Shown here: in pieces, positions 49,578 through 59,255 of the stretch
Layout: each line of letters starts with the position of its first letter
Position numbering within the stretch: position 1 is the stretch's first letter
Assembly (NCBI GenBank): GCA_902604975.1
Contig: CACLAY010000002.1
Coordinates: forward strand, 1-64,000
Direction: 5' to 3'
DNA length: 64,000 bases
Source of the DNA: an uncultured Pelagibacteraceae bacterium
Lineage (GTDB): Bacteria > Pseudomonadota > Alphaproteobacteria > Pelagibacterales > Pelagibacteraceae
The notes under the pieces: generated by a model
Databases searched by the model: none
What the model saw: only the letters and a program-made list of their open reading frames with translations
What the model was told of the DNA's origin: nothing
Position numbers and translations under genes: made by a program

Positions 49578-49916
49578 CTAAATTTTTTTCCAATCAACTT
49601 TATTCAAGAGTATCTTAAGATCATATGAATTTTTTATTATCTTACCATTAGTATCTGTAATTAAATATTTAAGATTTTTATTTGAAGGCTTAAAGTTTTT
49701 ACAAATTTTATATATAGCTTTTTCAGCTGCGTTTTTAAAAACACTAAAACTTACCTGCTTTCCAGAAATAGAAAGACCATAGTCTTTCCAATTGCCCGAG
49801 GAAACCATTTTTGCATAAAGATCTAATATAATTTTTAATTCAGTTCTCTCAAAAAAAAGTTTTTTATCTTCATCTTTATTCGTATTATTTACTACTAATT
49901 TTAAATTTCTATTCAT
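49578..49916 (-). CDS. DUF2794-family protein
   Basis: FFERTELKIILDLYAKMVSSGNWKDYGLSISGKQVSFSVFKNAAEKAIYKICK. Confidence 0.85.
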   Translation of the reverse strand: MNRNLKLVVNNTNKDEDKKLFFERTELKIILDLYAKMVSSGNWKDYGLSISGKQVSFSVFKNAAEKAIYKICKNFKPSNKNLKYLITDTNGKIIKNSYDLKILLNKVDWKKI

Positions 49917-50460
49917 TCAGTTTATGTTTGTTTATTAATCCTATTTGAAAAGCGGTAAAAATAAAGGTTATTGGCAACATTCCCCAAACTTTAAAGTTTA
50001 CCCAAAATTCTTCTGATTGTGTTCTCCAAATTATTTCATTTAAAATCGCTAATCCAAAAAAGAAGTAAGTCCATCTTTTATTTAAAATCTCCCATCCTTC
50101 ATCACTTAAGGGCATTGATTTTCCAAGTAATTTTTTTAAAACTGGTTCATCCGTAAAGTATTTGCCAAACATTAATGCAAGACCAAACAAAATATTTATT
50201 ATTGTTGGCTTCATGTAAATAAATATAGGATCATCAAAATAAATTGTTAAACCACCAAACAATGTAATCAATATTCCGCTTATTAATGGTACCTTTGGAA
50301 TTGTTTTTTCAACAATCCACATAATTAAAACTGCTATTATTGTTGCAACTATGAGTGGAGGTATTGCAACAATTAAATTTTTATCATTGTTATAATAAAA
50401 ATAAAAAAATATTACCAAAGGCCCTAAATCAGTAACAAATTTTAAAACAGATTTATTCAC
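49909..50460 (-). CDS. Inner-membrane-spanning protein YciB / septation protein A (IspZ)
   Basis: KFVTDLGPLVIFFYFYYN, LFGGLTIYFDDPIFIYMKPTIINILFGLALMFGKYF, RWTYFFFGLAILNEIIWRTQSEEFWVNFKVWGMLPITFIFTAFQIGLI. Confidence 0.94.
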   Translation of the reverse strand: MNKSVLKFVTDLGPLVIFFYFYYNNDKNLIVAIPPLIVATIIAVLIMWIVEKTIPKVPLISGILITLFGGLTIYFDDPIFIYMKPTIINILFGLALMFGKYFTDEPVLKKLLGKSMPLSDEGWEILNKRWTYFFFGLAILNEIIWRTQSEEFWVNFKVWGMLPITFIFTAFQIGLINKHKLNE

Positions 50461-50537
50461 TGCTACATAATAGCAGAATAATAAAACAATTATATTTTTT
50501 TTATTGATTTTTAATTTTAAATATCCATATTTATCGT

Positions 50538-50858
50538 GTGACTGTTCAAAAAGGAAAATTTTCTATTGGAGATGTTGTAAAACATAAGCACTTCGATTTT
50601 AGAGGTGTAATTTATGATGTTGATTTTGAGTTTAATAATTCTGAGGAGTGGTATCAATCTATACCAAAAAACGTAAGACCTAGAAAAGACCAACCATTTT
50701 ATCATTTATTAGCTGAAAATGACGAAATCACCTACGAAGCATACGTTTCTGAGCAAAATTTATTAGTGGATGACTCTGATGAACCAATAAAACACCCTCT
50801 AATCAACGAGATATTCTCAGGGAAAAAAGGCTCTGGTTATTTTAAGCCTTCTAATTAA
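50538..50858 (+). CDS. hspQ: Heat shock protein HspQ (GTG start)
   Basis: KFSIGDVVKHKHFDFRGVIYDVDFEFNNSEEWYQS, PFYHLLAENDEITYEAYVSEQNLL. Confidence 0.93.
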   Translation: MTVQKGKFSIGDVVKHKHFDFRGVIYDVDFEFNNSEEWYQSIPKNVRPRKDQPFYHLLAENDEITYEAYVSEQNLLVDDSDEPIKHPLINEIFSGKKGSGYFKPSN

Positions 50859-50925
50859 GCTAATTTACATTATTTAAACACATTTCGTGCAAACCTTTGT
50901 CATAGATTTTTTCTAAAGTAAATTA

Positions 50926-50988
50926 TATTTTGACCAAGGATGTTTTATCCCATTTATTTTATCTCCCTCTGCGTTCTTGGTCAGAATA
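50926..50988 (+). ncRNA. Candidate structured RNA (18-bp hairpin with CU-rich loop) upstream of ccmC
   Basis: 50926-50943 pairs with 50971-50988 over 18 contiguous positions including 4 G.U pairs on the + strand; 27-nt loop UUUAUCCCAUUUAUUUUAUCUCCCUCU lacks G. Confidence 0.55.
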
Positions 50989-51039
50989 ACTCACCAGAAA
51001 AATTTTCATAATTTAAATTTGTGTTATAGATAACAGAAA

Positions 51040-51747
51040 ATGTTTAAGTATTTAAAACCAAATAATTTATTAAAAATAATAAATAAAACACAAAAATTTG
51101 TATTTGTTATTTTTTTAGTAATTATAAGCATTGGCCTTGTTGAGGCTTTAATACTTTCTCCAGAAGATTATAAACAAAGCGATTCGGTGAGAATTATGTA
51201 TGTCCATGTTCCAGCAGCTTGGATTTCTCTTGGAATTTTTTCTTTAATTGCTGTTTTGTCATTTGGTATTTTAGTTTTTAAAAATAAGAATCTTTCTTTA
51301 ATAACAAAAAGCTTAGCACCATCTGGTTTTGTTTTTAATGTTATTGCTTTGGTTACAGGATCCATTTGGGGTAAACCTACTTGGGGAACCTGGTGGGCAT
51401 GGGATGCAAGAATAACATCAATGTTATTACTTGCTTTTTTTTATTTAATGTTTCTTCTAAGTTGGAGGGTAACTGACAATGAGGAAAAAGCTGTAAAGAT
51501 TAGTTCGTACATAGCAATAATAGGTTTAATAAATGTCCCAATAATCAAATTTTCTGTTGAATGGTGGTCAACATTGCACCAACCTTCTTCAGTAAATATT
51601 TTTACAGAAACCTCCATTCATGCTTCTATGTTGTTACCTTTAGGTATAATGACTGCGGCATTTGCACTTTTTTCGCTTTTGATATTTTTGATGAAATATA
51701 ATACAGAACTGATAAAAATAAAAAATAAAGGATTAGATAGATTATGA
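51040..51747 (+). CDS. ccmC: Heme exporter/cytochrome c maturation protein CcmC
   Basis: VRIMYVHVPAAWISLGIF, WGKPTWGTWWAWDARITSMLLLAFFYLMFL. Confidence 0.96.
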   Translation: MFKYLKPNNLLKIINKTQKFVFVIFLVIISIGLVEALILSPEDYKQSDSVRIMYVHVPAAWISLGIFSLIAVLSFGILVFKNKNLSLITKSLAPSGFVFNVIALVTGSIWGKPTWGTWWAWDARITSMLLLAFFYLMFLLSWRVTDNEEKAVKISSYIAIIGLINVPIIKFSVEWWSTLHQPSSVNIFTETSIHASMLLPLGIMTAAFALFSLLIFLMKYNTELIKIKNKGLDRL

Positions 51748-51977
51748 TTAACGAAGTTTTATACATGAATGGATATGGTCTCTATGTATGGTCTTCTTTT
51801 GCATTTACTCTTTCTTGTTTCTGTATTTTATATTCAGTAATCAAACTTCAACTTGTTAAAGAGCAAAAGAAATTTAGGACGCGTTTTGAAAATTTAGATA
51901 CTGATAAAATTGAAATAGCAAAAAAACAAGAGACATATAAAGAAATAATAGCTACCTCATCTGCATCTAAAATTTAA
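51744..51977 (+). CDS. ccmD: Heme exporter protein CcmD
   Basis: 77 aa, one TM helix, [28 protein letters not shown], between ccmC and ccmE. Confidence 0.88.
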   Translation: MINEVLYMNGYGLYVWSSFAFTLSCFCILYSVIKLQLVKEQKKFRTRFENLDTDKIEIAKKQETYKEIIATSSASKI

Positions 51978-51988
51978 TTTTTATTTTC

Positions 51989-52411
51989 ATGTATGGTAAA
52001 AAAGTTAAATTAAGAGCCATCTTTATATTATCTATATTCTTTTCATTTATCTTAATTGTATTTTTAGTTTTTAAATCACTTGAGGAAAACATTGTTTATT
52101 TTAAATCACCTACAGAAATAAAAAATTTAACAGAGTTGACATCAAAAAAAATAAGAGTTGGTGGAATGGTTAAAGCAAAATCAATTAATGTTAATCAGTC
52201 AGAAGTTAACTTTGTTATAACTGACTTTAAAAATGAATTAATCGTTAATTATAGTGGTTCTGTTCCAAATTTATTTGAAGAAGGAAAAGGAGTTGTGGCT
52301 GAAGGTTTTTTAAAAGATCGTAATTTTTTAACTGCGGTTAAAATATTAGCAAAACATGATGAAAATTATATGCCACCTGAGGTGAAAGAGGCATTAAAAG
52401 AGAGTAATTAA
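51989..52411 (+). CDS. ccmE: Cytochrome c maturation protein CcmE
   Basis: [58 protein letters not shown] (heme-binding His). Confidence 0.96.
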   Translation: MYGKKVKLRAIFILSIFFSFILIVFLVFKSLEENIVYFKSPTEIKNLTELTSKKIRVGGMVKAKSINVNQSEVNFVITDFKNELIVNYSGSVPNLFEEGKGVVAEGFLKDRNFLTAVKILAKHDENYMPPEVKEALKESN

Positions 52412-54282
52412 TGATAAACCAAATTGGAAATTATTCACTTTATATTGCTTTACTGTCATCTATTTTAATAATCATTCAATCTCCAATATTATTAAATCGC
52501 AATAATATAAATGTTAGTGGAAGAATTTTTTCACTAATTTCTATTCAATCATTAATGATTATAATAAGTTTCATTGCTCTTGTAATAGCCTTTATAATCT
52601 CAGATTTTAGTAATGAGACAGTCTATAATAATTCTCATACCTCTAAACCTTTATTCTATAAAATCTCAGGAACATGGGGAAACCATGAGGGAAGTTTACT
52701 TCTTTGGTTATTAGTATTATCAATTTTTTTATTAATTTTTACAATTAATTCAAAAAATCTTTCAAATAAATATAGGATTCTTACTTTATTTTTTCAGGAA
52801 ATAATAATTGCAGGATTTTTATTATTTATTCTTTTTACTTCAAATCCCTTTATGAGTTTATTCCCAATTCCAAACGAGGGAACTGGTTTAAATCCAATAC
52901 TTCAAGACCCAGCATTAGCAATTCATCCACCAATATTATATTTAGGATATGTTGGAACATCTATTATTTTTTCTTCCTCACTCGCAGCCTTAATATCAGG
53001 TTCTGTAAATAAAACCTGGGCCAAGCATATAAAGAATTGGGTACTGGTTTCATGGATTTTTTTATCTATTGGAATTTTATTAGGATCTATATGGGCTTAT
53101 TATGAACTAGGATGGGGAGGTTTTTGGTTTTGGGATCCAGTTGAAAATGTATCCCTTATGCCATGGTTTTGTTTAACGGCTTTATTTCACACTATTTTGA
53201 TTTTGGAAAAAAGAGAAATGTTTCATTCCTGGGCAGTAATTTTATCAATTACAACTTTTTCATTAAGTATGAGTGGAACATTTTTAGTTAGATCTGGTAT
53301 TTTAAATTCAATCCATACTTTTGCAAATGATCCATCAAGGGGAGTATTTATTCTTTGTTTTTTATTTATATTAATTACGTTGTCTATTTTTATTTATTTT
53401 TTTTATCAAAACAAAATCAAAAACAATTTCACAAAAACTTATATTGTTAGTAAAGAAACAGCTGTTCTAGTTAATAACTTGTTTATGATGTTTTTTTTAT
53501 CGGTTGTCTTAATTGGCACAGTTTATCCAATATTTCTAGAAGTAGTAAATAATGATAAAATTTCAGTTGGTCCCCCCTTTTATCATAAATTAATTGTACC
53601 TTTTTTGATTCCTTTTTTAATTTTTATGGCAACTGGACCAAATTTAAATTGGATTAAAGATAAAATAAATAAAATTAATCAACAGCAGCTTTTATTTTTT
53701 ATTTTATCAATAATTATTTCTTTTATTTTTTTAAAAAGAGTTGGAATTTCTTATCTATTTTCACTCCCACTTTTTATTGCAAGTATTTTTCTTTTTTTAA
53801 TTACTATTAAAGATTTTTCAGTAAAAAAAACAAATTTATCTCAAAAAATATCTCATTTCGGTTTTAGTTTGTTTATTTTAAGTGTTTTAGTCAATGGTGT
53901 TCTTGCAAAAGAGTACTCATCAAATATGAAAGTTGGAGATGAAAGAAAATTTTTAAATAAAACAATTAAATTTGAAAGTCTTAAAGTAAATGAAAGTAAA
54001 AATTACCAGTCTTTAGAGGCAAATTTTAAAATTTCAGACAAAAATAATTCGATCAATTTGAAACCAGAGGTAAGAGTTTATGATCAGCCACAAACAATAA
54101 CTAGTGAGGCCGATATAAAATCGACATTATACTCTGATAATTTTTTGGTGTTTAATATATTAAAAAATGATGGATTTTATAATGTCAGGTATCAAATAAA
54201 ACCGTTTATGATATGGATTTGGATATCAATAATATTAATCTCCTTTGGAGGGATATTAAGCATAGTAAAAAAAAATGGTTAA
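52411..54282 (+). CDS. ccmF: Heme lyase CcmF
   Basis: ISGTWGNHEGSLLLWLLVLS, LQDPALAIHPPILYLGYVGTSI, WAYYELGWGGFWFWDPVENVSLMPWF. Confidence 0.98.
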   Translation: MINQIGNYSLYIALLSSILIIIQSPILLNRNNINVSGRIFSLISIQSLMIIISFIALVIAFIISDFSNETVYNNSHTSKPLFYKISGTWGNHEGSLLLWLLVLSIFLLIFTINSKNLSNKYRILTLFFQEIIIAGFLLFILFTSNPFMSLFPIPNEGTGLNPILQDPALAIHPPILYLGYVGTSIIFSSSLAALISGSVNKTWAKHIKNWVLVSWIFLSIGILLGSIWAYYELGWGGFWFWDPVENVSLMPWFCLTALFHTILILEKREMFHSWAVILSITTFSLSMSGTFLVRSGILNSIHTFANDPSRGVFILCFLFILITLSIFIYFFYQNKIKNNFTKTYIVSKETAVLVNNLFMMFFLSVVLIGTVYPIFLEVVNNDKISVGPPFYHKLIVPFLIPFLIFMATGPNLNWIKDKINKINQQQLLFFILSIIISFIFLKRVGISYLFSLPLFIASIFLFLITIKDFSVKKTNLSQKISHFGFSLFILSVLVNGVLAKEYSSNMKVGDERKFLNKTIKFESLKVNESKNYQSLEANFKISDKNNSINLKPEVRVYDQPQTITSEADIKSTLYSDNFLVFNILKNDGFYNVRYQIKPFMIWIWISIILISFGGILSIVKKNG

Positions 54283-54808
54283 AAATATTAAGCTAATAGC
54301 AGTAGTTTTTTTAGTTATTGTAAGTTTTTTTATTCTTCTTAAAGGCCTTAATAAAACAAATAATTATTCCCCCAATTTAAACTCAAGTAATATTGATTTT
54401 AACTTTAAAGCTAAGTTTCTTTATTCTAATGAGGAGACAACATTATACGAATTGATAAATGATAAAGATTTTTCATTAATAAATATATGGGCCTCATGGT
54501 GTCTACCATGTCGAGATGAGCATCCTTATTTATTAAATTTAAATTCGTTAGGTAAATTAAATATTATTGGAATTAACTATAAAGATAGTGAGGTAAATGC
54601 AAAAAAATTCATTAAAGAATTGGGTAATCCGTATTCTAAAATTGTAGTTGATCCTTCAGGAGTTAATTCAATTGAGCTAGGTGCATATGGTGTACCTGAA
54701 ACAATTCTTATAAATAACAATTCCAAAACTATTTTAAAAAAATATATTGGTCCACTTGATGATAAAAAACTTGCTGAACTTAAAATAATAATCAAAAATG
54801 AAAATTAA
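54275..54808 (+). CDS. ccmG: Thiol:disulfide interchange protein CcmG/DsbE
   Basis: SLINIWASWCLPCRDEHPYLLNL, GAYGVPETILI. Confidence 0.95.
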   Translation: MVKNIKLIAVVFLVIVSFFILLKGLNKTNNYSPNLNSSNIDFNFKAKFLYSNEETTLYELINDKDFSLINIWASWCLPCRDEHPYLLNLNSLGKLNIIGINYKDSEVNAKKFIKELGNPYSKIVVDPSGVNSIELGAYGVPETILINNNSKTILKKYIGPLDDKKLAELKIIIKNEN

Positions 54809-55160
54809 AATTTTAGTCCTTACAATATTTTACTTAATAGGTTCTTTTAATCTATCATATGCAGCTAATTCTAAAAAGGTTGATCAAATTTCAAAAAATT
54901 TGAGATGTTTAATTTGTCAAGGACAATCAGTTTATGACTCTCAATCTGATTTTGCTTTAAGTATGAAAATTTTAATTCAAAATAAAATCGATGAAGGTAA
55001 AAATGATGAACAGATTTATGATTTTCTTAAGAGCAAGTATGGAGAGTGGATAGTTTATGATCCAGAAATCAACAAAAACACAGTTTTACTTTGGGTATTA
55101 CCTTTGATTTTATTTGTTTTTGGCGGTATTTTAATTCTTAGAAAAGTATCTATAAAGTAG
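54798..55160 (+). CDS. ccmH: Cytochrome c maturation protein CcmH (CcmL)
   Basis: ISKNLRCLICQGQSVYDSQSDFALSMKILIQNKIDEGKNDEQIYDFLKSKYGEWIVYDP. Confidence 0.95.
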   Translation: MKIKILVLTIFYLIGSFNLSYAANSKKVDQISKNLRCLICQGQSVYDSQSDFALSMKILIQNKIDEGKNDEQIYDFLKSKYGEWIVYDPEINKNTVLLWVLPLILFVFGGILILRKVSIK

Positions 55161-55173
55161 GTACAAATTTTTT

Positions 55174-55674
55174 ATGCAAACCATTTTAAAATTATTGTTA
55201 ATTTATTTTTTGCTGGGTTTAAATTTAGCAAATGCAGATGGACATAGTTCTAATGAAAATTGGAGTTTTTACACTGGGACTTTTGATTTTAGTGATGAGG
55301 GAAAAAAGTCTACTTTAATTGGTATACAGCATGTTAATACTGGAAAAGATAAAGAGAGCTTTTTAGGAATCCTTCAACCAGTAACAGGTCTAATGGTGAC
55401 AGCAGATAACGCGGCATACATTTATACAGGTTTTCAAATTTACAATGAGGGTCCTTTGAAGTTTACTCCAAGCTTTACTCCTGGTCTATATTCTAAAGGT
55501 GATGGTAAAGATTTAGGACATGTGATTGAGTTTAAAACAGAAATACAAATTTCTTATGAATTTTCATCAAATAGTGAAATAGCCCTGTCATATAACCATA
55601 TATCAAACGCGAGCCTTGGGGATAAAAATCCTGGGGCAAATAGTTATATGTTTAATTATATAAAAAAATTTTAA
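55174..55674 (+). CDS. Acyloxyacyl hydrolase / PagL-like lipid A 3-O-deacylase
   Basis: Signal peptide; beta-barrel-like; C-terminal IALSYNHISNASLGDKNPGANSYMFNYIKKF containing the HxSNA catalytic motif. Confidence 0.82.
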   Translation: MQTILKLLLIYFLLGLNLANADGHSSNENWSFYTGTFDFSDEGKKSTLIGIQHVNTGKDKESFLGILQPVTGLMVTADNAAYIYTGFQIYNEGPLKFTPSFTPGLYSKGDGKDLGHVIEFKTEIQISYEFSSNSEIALSYNHISNASLGDKNPGANSYMFNYIKKF

Positions 55675-55683
55675 ATTAAAATT

Positions 55684-56835
55684 ATGAATTTAAAAGACTG
55701 TCACAATTTTGGTGATTTTAGAAAATTAGCTAAAAAAAAATTACCTTCTCCAATTTTTCACTACATTGATGGTGCAGCTGATGATGAAATAACGTATGCA
55801 AGAAATACTAGTGCTTTTGATGATGTTGATTTAGTTCCAAATGTTTTAAGAGGAGTTGAAAATGTTGATCTTTCAACAACAATATTTGGAAAAAAATTGG
55901 ATTTACCGTTTTACCTAGCACCCACAGCATTACAAAGACTTTTTCATTATGATGGAGAAAGAGCAGTTGGAAAGGCAGCAAAAAAATTTAATACAATGTT
56001 TGGTGTTTCAGCTTTGGCTACAGTCAGTGTAGAAGAAATTTCTGCTATGATTGATACTCCTAAGATGTTTCAATTTTATTTTCACAAAGATAGAGGCTTA
56101 AATGACTCTTGTTTAGAGAGAGCCAAAGCAGCAAAATTCGATGTAATGGCTTTAACGGTGGATACTATTACAGGTGGAAACCGAGAGAGAGATTTAAGAA
56201 CTGGATTTACATCTCCGCCTAAATTAACTCTATCAAGTTTGTTTAGTTTTGCCACTAAGCCTATGTGGGGAATAAACTATCTGACTAAAGGTAAATTTGA
56301 ATTACCACACCTTCAAGATTTTGTGAAAGAAGGTACAAGCACTAACTCTTCAATTGGGAGTTATTTTTCTACTATGTTAGACCAATCTATGAATTGGAAA
56401 GATGCTGAAAAACTTTGTTCTCAATGGGGTGGCCATTTTGCGCTTAAAGGTATTATGAGTGTTGAAGATGCAAAAAAAGCTGTAGATATTGGTTGCACTG
56501 GAATTATGGTTTCAAATCACGGAGGAAGACAACTTGATGGTTCTAGATCTCCTTTTGATCAACTTGCAGAAATTGTTGATGCTGTTGGCGATAAACTTGA
56601 TGTTATATGTGAAGGCGGAATTCATAGAGGAACTCACATGCTAAAAGCACTATCTTTAGGAGCTAAAGCTTGTTCAGGTGGAAGACTTTATCTTTATGCT
56701 TTAGCTGCAGCAGGTCAAGCAGGAGTGGAAAGAGCACTAAATCAATATAAAACTGAACTGCAACGAGATATGAAACTAATGGGTTGCACAAAAATCAGTG
56801 ACCTAAACAGAAGTAATTTAAGATTCAGAATATAA
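55684..56835 (+). CDS. FMN-dependent alpha-hydroxy-acid oxidase/dehydrogenase (LldD/GOX family), paralog 1
   Basis: SPIFHYIDGAADDEITYARNTSAFDD, FYLAPTALQRLFHYDGE, VSNHGGRQLDGSRSPFDQL. Confidence 0.94.
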   Translation: MNLKDCHNFGDFRKLAKKKLPSPIFHYIDGAADDEITYARNTSAFDDVDLVPNVLRGVENVDLSTTIFGKKLDLPFYLAPTALQRLFHYDGERAVGKAAKKFNTMFGVSALATVSVEEISAMIDTPKMFQFYFHKDRGLNDSCLERAKAAKFDVMALTVDTITGGNRERDLRTGFTSPPKLTLSSLFSFATKPMWGINYLTKGKFELPHLQDFVKEGTSTNSSIGSYFSTMLDQSMNWKDAEKLCSQWGGHFALKGIMSVEDAKKAVDIGCTGIMVSNHGGRQLDGSRSPFDQLAEIVDAVGDKLDVICEGGIHRGTHMLKALSLGAKACSGGRLYLYALAAAGQAGVERALNQYKTELQRDMKLMGCTKISDLNRSNLRFRI

Positions 56836-57986
56836 TGAGTTTGAGCAATTGCTATAACTTTGATGACTTTAGAAAGTTAGCAAAAAAAAAACTCCCTGCA
56901 CCTATTTTTCATTATATAGATGGAGGGGCAGACGATGAAGTTACAATGAATAGAAATACAGATTCATTTAATGACTGTGATCTAATTCCAAATATTTTAA
57001 ATAGTGTTGGTGAACCTGATTTAAAAACAGAGGTCTTTGGAACAAAGATGGATATGCCGATCTTTTTATCACCTACGGCTATGCAAAGTTTATATCACCC
57101 AGACGGAGATAAGGCTTCTGCTCGTGCTGCAGAAAAATTTGGTACGATATACAGTATGTCTACCATGGCTTCCTTTTCGATTGAAGAAATTGCAAATCTT
57201 TCAAGTGGGCCGAAAATTTTCCAATTGTATATTCATAAGGATCAATCGATAACTAATGACTTAATTGATAGATGTAAAAGAGCAAACTTCAATGGAATGT
57301 GTGTCACAGTTGACACTATTGTTGCTGGAAATAGAGAAAGAGATCACAGGACAGGTTTTACAACACCACCAAAATTTACTTTAGATAGTTTAATGAGTTT
57401 TGCCATGAGACCTCAGTGGGTCTTTAATTATTTTACGCATAAAAAATTTGAATTAGCAAATCTTAAAGATAAAGTTGATAAGGGTACAAATATTGCCCAA
57501 TCTGTTATGGGATATATAAATGAGCAATATGATCCTGCCATGAATTGGAAAGATGCAGAGTATTGTATAAAAAAATGGGACGGTCCAATTGCACTTAAAG
57601 GAGTTATGTCAGTTGATGACGCTAAAAGAGCAATAGACATAGGATGTACCGCTATAATGATATCAAACCATGGTGGAAGACAACTTGACGGGTCTAGATC
57701 TCCTTTTGATCAAGTAAAATCTATAAGAGATGCTGTTGGAGATAAATTAGAGGTAATTTTAGATGGTGGAGTTCGAAGAGGAACACATGTTCTTAAAGCT
57801 TTAGCAGCAGGTGCGACAGCTTGTAGTTTTGGTAAAGCTTTTTTGTTTAGTTTAGGGGCTGGTGGCCAAGAAGGAGTAGAAAGATTACTACAAAATATGC
57901 ATGATGAAATAAGACGTAACATGATCTTGATGGGATGCAAAAGTATAAGAGACTTAGATGAGTCCAAAATTATTTATAGAAGATAA
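56835..57986 (+). CDS. FMN-dependent alpha-hydroxy-acid oxidase/dehydrogenase (LldD/GOX family), paralog 2
   Basis: APIFHYIDGGADDEVTMNRNTDSFND, ISNHGGRQLDGSRSPFDQVKSI; in tandem with paralog 1 (start A overlaps previous stop). Confidence 0.94.
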   Translation: MSLSNCYNFDDFRKLAKKKLPAPIFHYIDGGADDEVTMNRNTDSFNDCDLIPNILNSVGEPDLKTEVFGTKMDMPIFLSPTAMQSLYHPDGDKASARAAEKFGTIYSMSTMASFSIEEIANLSSGPKIFQLYIHKDQSITNDLIDRCKRANFNGMCVTVDTIVAGNRERDHRTGFTTPPKFTLDSLMSFAMRPQWVFNYFTHKKFELANLKDKVDKGTNIAQSVMGYINEQYDPAMNWKDAEYCIKKWDGPIALKGVMSVDDAKRAIDIGCTAIMISNHGGRQLDGSRSPFDQVKSIRDAVGDKLEVILDGGVRRGTHVLKALAAGATACSFGKAFLFSLGAGGQEGVERLLQNMHDEIRRNMILMGCKSIRDLDESKIIYRR

Positions 57987-58051
57987 AAAATTTTAATTAA
58001 TAGACATAGATAACCTTTTCAGTTAGTTTTCTCACATTAAAAAATAAAATT

Positions 58052-59218
58052 ATGATATTGGCAAAAAATTTAGAAAACTTAGGAACAGAGTCTGCATTCA
58101 GCGTATTAGCTGAAGCTAAAGCATTAGAAGCAAAGGGTCACCCAATGATACATTTGGGATTAGGTCAACCGGATTTTAAAACACCAAAACATGTAGTTGA
58201 AGCTGCAAAAAAAGCTTTAGACGATGGTCATCATGGATATGTTATGTCTAACGGAATTCCAGAATGTAGAGAAGCTGTAACAAGATGGATTAAAAAACGA
58301 TATAATTCAGATATTGATGCTGAAAGAATTTTAATCATGCCAGGTGGAAAGCCCACAATGAGTTATGCTATTCAATGTTTTGGTGAACCAGGAGCAGAAA
58401 TAATTCATCCTACACCTGCCTTCCCAATTTATGAGTCAATGATAAATTATACTGGTTCAACACCAGTACCATACGATCTTACTGAAGATAAAGATCTTAA
58501 ATTTGATCCAGATAAAATATTATCTTTAATTACTGATAAAACTAGATTGTTAATTTTAATTAACCCAAATAACCCAACGGGAAGTTTTGTTGAGAAGCCA
58601 GTGATAGATTATTTTGCTAAAGAGTTAGAAAAACATCCACATGTTACGATCTTAAGCGATGAAATCTATAGTAGACAAATTTTTGACTACAAAGAAATGC
58701 CATCGTTTTTTCATTATGAAAATTTAAGAGATAGGTTAATTGTATTAGAAGGTTGGAGTAAAGCATATTCAATGACTGGATGGAGATTAGGTTGGAGTTT
58801 TTGGCCGAAAGAACTAGTTGAACATGTGAATAAATTATTAATTAATAGTGTATCTTGTGTAAATGCAGCAGCACAATTTGCTGGTATAGCTGCATTGGAT
58901 GGACCAGATGATTCAATTAAAGATATGTTAGATAAGTTTACTTTAAGAAGAAATTTAATTCATAAAGGTTTAAATGATTTACCAGGGATAGAGTGCAGTC
59001 TCCCAGGTGGAGCTTTTTATGCATTTCCAAATGTAAAAGGTACTGGAATGACAGGCGCAGAATTTTGTAAAAAAGCAATGCATGAAGCTGGTGTTGCAAT
59101 AGTGCCTGGAACAGCATTTGGACAAACTTGCCAAGACTACGTAAGATTTAGTTTTGCCGCATCTAGAGATAACATACAGCAGGCCTTAGAAAATATAGGC
59201 AAGATGCTTTCTAAATAG
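58052..59218 (+). CDS. Pyridoxal-phosphate aminotransferase, class I/II (AspC-like)
   Basis: MIHLGLGQPDFKTPKHVVEAAKKAL, LILINPNNPTGSF, ILSDEIYSRQIF, LEGWSKAYSMTGWRLGW. Confidence 0.96.
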   Translation: MILAKNLENLGTESAFSVLAEAKALEAKGHPMIHLGLGQPDFKTPKHVVEAAKKALDDGHHGYVMSNGIPECREAVTRWIKKRYNSDIDAERILIMPGGKPTMSYAIQCFGEPGAEIIHPTPAFPIYESMINYTGSTPVPYDLTEDKDLKFDPDKILSLITDKTRLLILINPNNPTGSFVEKPVIDYFAKELEKHPHVTILSDEIYSRQIFDYKEMPSFFHYENLRDRLIVLEGWSKAYSMTGWRLGWSFWPKELVEHVNKLLINSVSCVNAAAQFAGIAALDGPDDSIKDMLDKFTLRRNLIHKGLNDLPGIECSLPGGAFYAFPNVKGTGMTGAEFCKKAMHEAGVAIVPGTAFGQTCQDYVRFSFAASRDNIQQALENIGKMLSK

Positions 59219-59255
59219 GCTGTATTTTTAAAAGATTTTTCTGTAATATTTACTT

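Noticed and set aside
50517-50705. 62-aa minus-strand ORF overlapping hspQ
   Set aside because: Antisense shadow of a recognisable HspQ sequence.
57037-57967. ORFs at 57037-57252 (+), 57428-57640 (-), 57710-57967 (-)
   Set aside because: Shadow ORFs inside the second alpha-hydroxy-acid oxidase.
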